Positions 5,856 through 6,333 of a stretch of DNA of 6,333 nt are shown piece after piece (within the stretch, counting starts at the first letter, position 1; each line of letters begins with the position of its first letter). Both the position numbers and the translations under genes were made by a program. The stretch covers positions 1 to 6,333 of the forward strand of contig JAFMQP010000244.1 in assembly GCA_017354575.1 (NCBI GenBank). Reading direction: 5' to 3'. Under the pieces are notes generated by a model that was not told the origin of the DNA, did no database searches, and was given only the letters and a program-made list of their open reading frames with translations. The DNA is from Acidothermales bacterium. Its GTDB lineage: Bacteria > Actinomycetota > Actinomycetes > Streptosporangiales > WHST01.

Positions 5856-6333
5856 ATGACGGACGAACGGGTGGCGGTGATCGGCGGCGGCACGATGGGT
5901 GCGGGCATCGCCCACGTCTTCCTCGTCGCGGGATCTCCGGTGACCCTCGTGGAGGTCGACGAGGAGGCGGCCGCCTCCGGGCGTGCCCGGGTCGCCACGT
6001 CCCTGTCCCGGGCCGCGGCCCGGGACAGGCTGCCGCCGGGCACCACACCCGAGGCGATGCTCGCGTCGCTTCGCACCGTGCCGTCGCTCCACGAGCTGCC
6101 GGGAGACACCGGGTTGGTCGTGGAGGCGGTGCCGGAGGACGCGGAGCTGAAGCGACGCGTGCTCCGCGGCGTCCAGGACGTCCTGCCGGACACCGACCTC
6201 GCCACGAACACGAGCTCGCTCTCGGTCGCCGACCTGGCCGCCGCGCTGCCGTGTCCTGAGCGGTTCTGCGGCATGCACTTCTTCAACCCCGTCCCGGTCA
6301 CCGTGCGGGACGCTCCCGGGCTCGCGAGCGGCC
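5856..6333 (+). CDS. 3-hydroxyacyl-CoA dehydrogenase, N-terminal part (3' partial, apparent internal deletion)
   Basis: It starts at ATG 5856 with GGGAGG (5844-5849) 6 nt upstream and runs off the right edge after 159 residues. The family oxidises (S)-3-hydroxyacyl-CoA with NAD+ in beta-oxidation or butanoate/phenylacetate routes. Visible: the NAD-binding loop VIGGGTMGAGIAH (8-20), the acidic strand end VEVDEE (32-37), VVEAVPEDAELK (88-99), the catalytic-site segment ATNTSSLSV (116-124), and GMHFFNPVPV (139-148) with catalytic H141. The next residues are TVRDAPGLASG. In homologues the HFFNPVPV block runs into a xLVEVV segment with the catalytic Glu, followed by a helix, and about 40 residues later comes KTPVTVxDxPGF. 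Here the two are joined directly, in frame. The product as read lacks the His-Glu dyad partner and part of the Rossmann domain. It may be a decaying gene, a repurposed protein or a sequencing/assembly error. Third gene of the tldD operon, with a perfect palindrome inside. Confidence 0.82.
   Translation, partial: MTDERVAVIGGGTMGAGIAHVFLVAGSPVTLVEVDEEAAASGRARVATSLSRAAARDRLPPGTTPEAMLASLRTVPSLHELPGDTGLVVEAVPEDAELKRRVLRGVQDVLPDTDLATNTSSLSVADLAAALPCPERFCGMHFFNPVPVTVRDAPGLASG
6002..6029. repeat. Perfect 28-bp palindrome inside the dehydrogenase gene
   Basis: The half-site CCTGTCCCGGGCCG (6002-6015) is followed without a spacer by its exact reverse complement CGGCCCGGGACAGG (6016-6029). It codes for the region around residues 50-58 (LSRAAARDR), a surface helix region in the family with no conserved motif. 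As RNA it would form a very stable GC-rich hairpin; as DNA it could be a dimeric protein site or extrude a cruciform. Confidence 0.85.

Noticed and set aside
4310..6301. A 663-codon open frame on the minus strand across tldE and the dehydrogenase
   Set aside because: It is antisense to two clear genes; high GC suppresses stop codons in the opposite frame, and its product is Arg/Gly/Ala-rich with no recognisable domain.
1..6333. tRNA, rRNA, CRISPR array, insertion sequence or riboswitch
   Set aside because: No cloverleaf with conserved arms, no regularly spaced repeats, no transposase frame and no recognisable aptamer was seen on either strand.

Overview
The window comes from a high-GC Gram-positive bacterium, almost certainly an actinomycete. 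GC is very high with strongly GC-biased third codon positions, GTG starts occur, at least one gene appears leaderless, and there is an adjacent FabG (MabA-type) and InhA-type enoyl-ACP reductase pair. Genus cannot be fixed from sequence alone.

Layout. (1) 2-397 (+) is the C-terminal ligand-binding (FCD) part of a GntR/FadR-family regulator cut by the window edge. (2) 440-622 (+) is a 60-residue acidic protein with four cysteines packed in its last 19 residues; I do not recognise it. (3) 623-883 is a convergent intergenic region with two strong, abutting inverted repeats (663-728) and a near-consensus promoter (788-816) that points into the antisense strand of the next gene. (4) 2844-884 (-) is a tight operon, fabG - fabI/inhA - sixA-like, with 2-3 nt between genes: two fatty-acid elongation (FAS-II) reductases followed by a histidine phosphatase. 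(5) 2845-2921 is a short divergent promoter region. (6) 2922-6333 (+) is a second operon: tldD (GTG, probably leaderless), tldE/pmbA overlapping it by 4 nt (ATGA), then a 3-hydroxyacyl-CoA dehydrogenase gene 13 nt downstream that runs off the right edge.

How the genes fit together. FabG reduces 3-oxoacyl-ACP and the InhA-like enzyme reduces the enoyl-ACP, the two NAD(P)H steps of each elongation cycle. TldD and TldE are the two halves of a heteromeric zinc peptidase known from peptide maturation (microcin B17) and antitoxin degradation. The dehydrogenase would act on 3-hydroxyacyl-CoA, but the visible part appears to lack roughly 40 residues, including the family's catalytic glutamate, and it also carries a perfect 28-bp palindrome.

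Most of the window is ordinary core metabolism. The items that deserve a second look are the apparently deleted dehydrogenase, its palindrome, the small four-cysteine protein, the paired inverted repeats and the antisense-facing promoter. I found no clear evidence for a complete new system.
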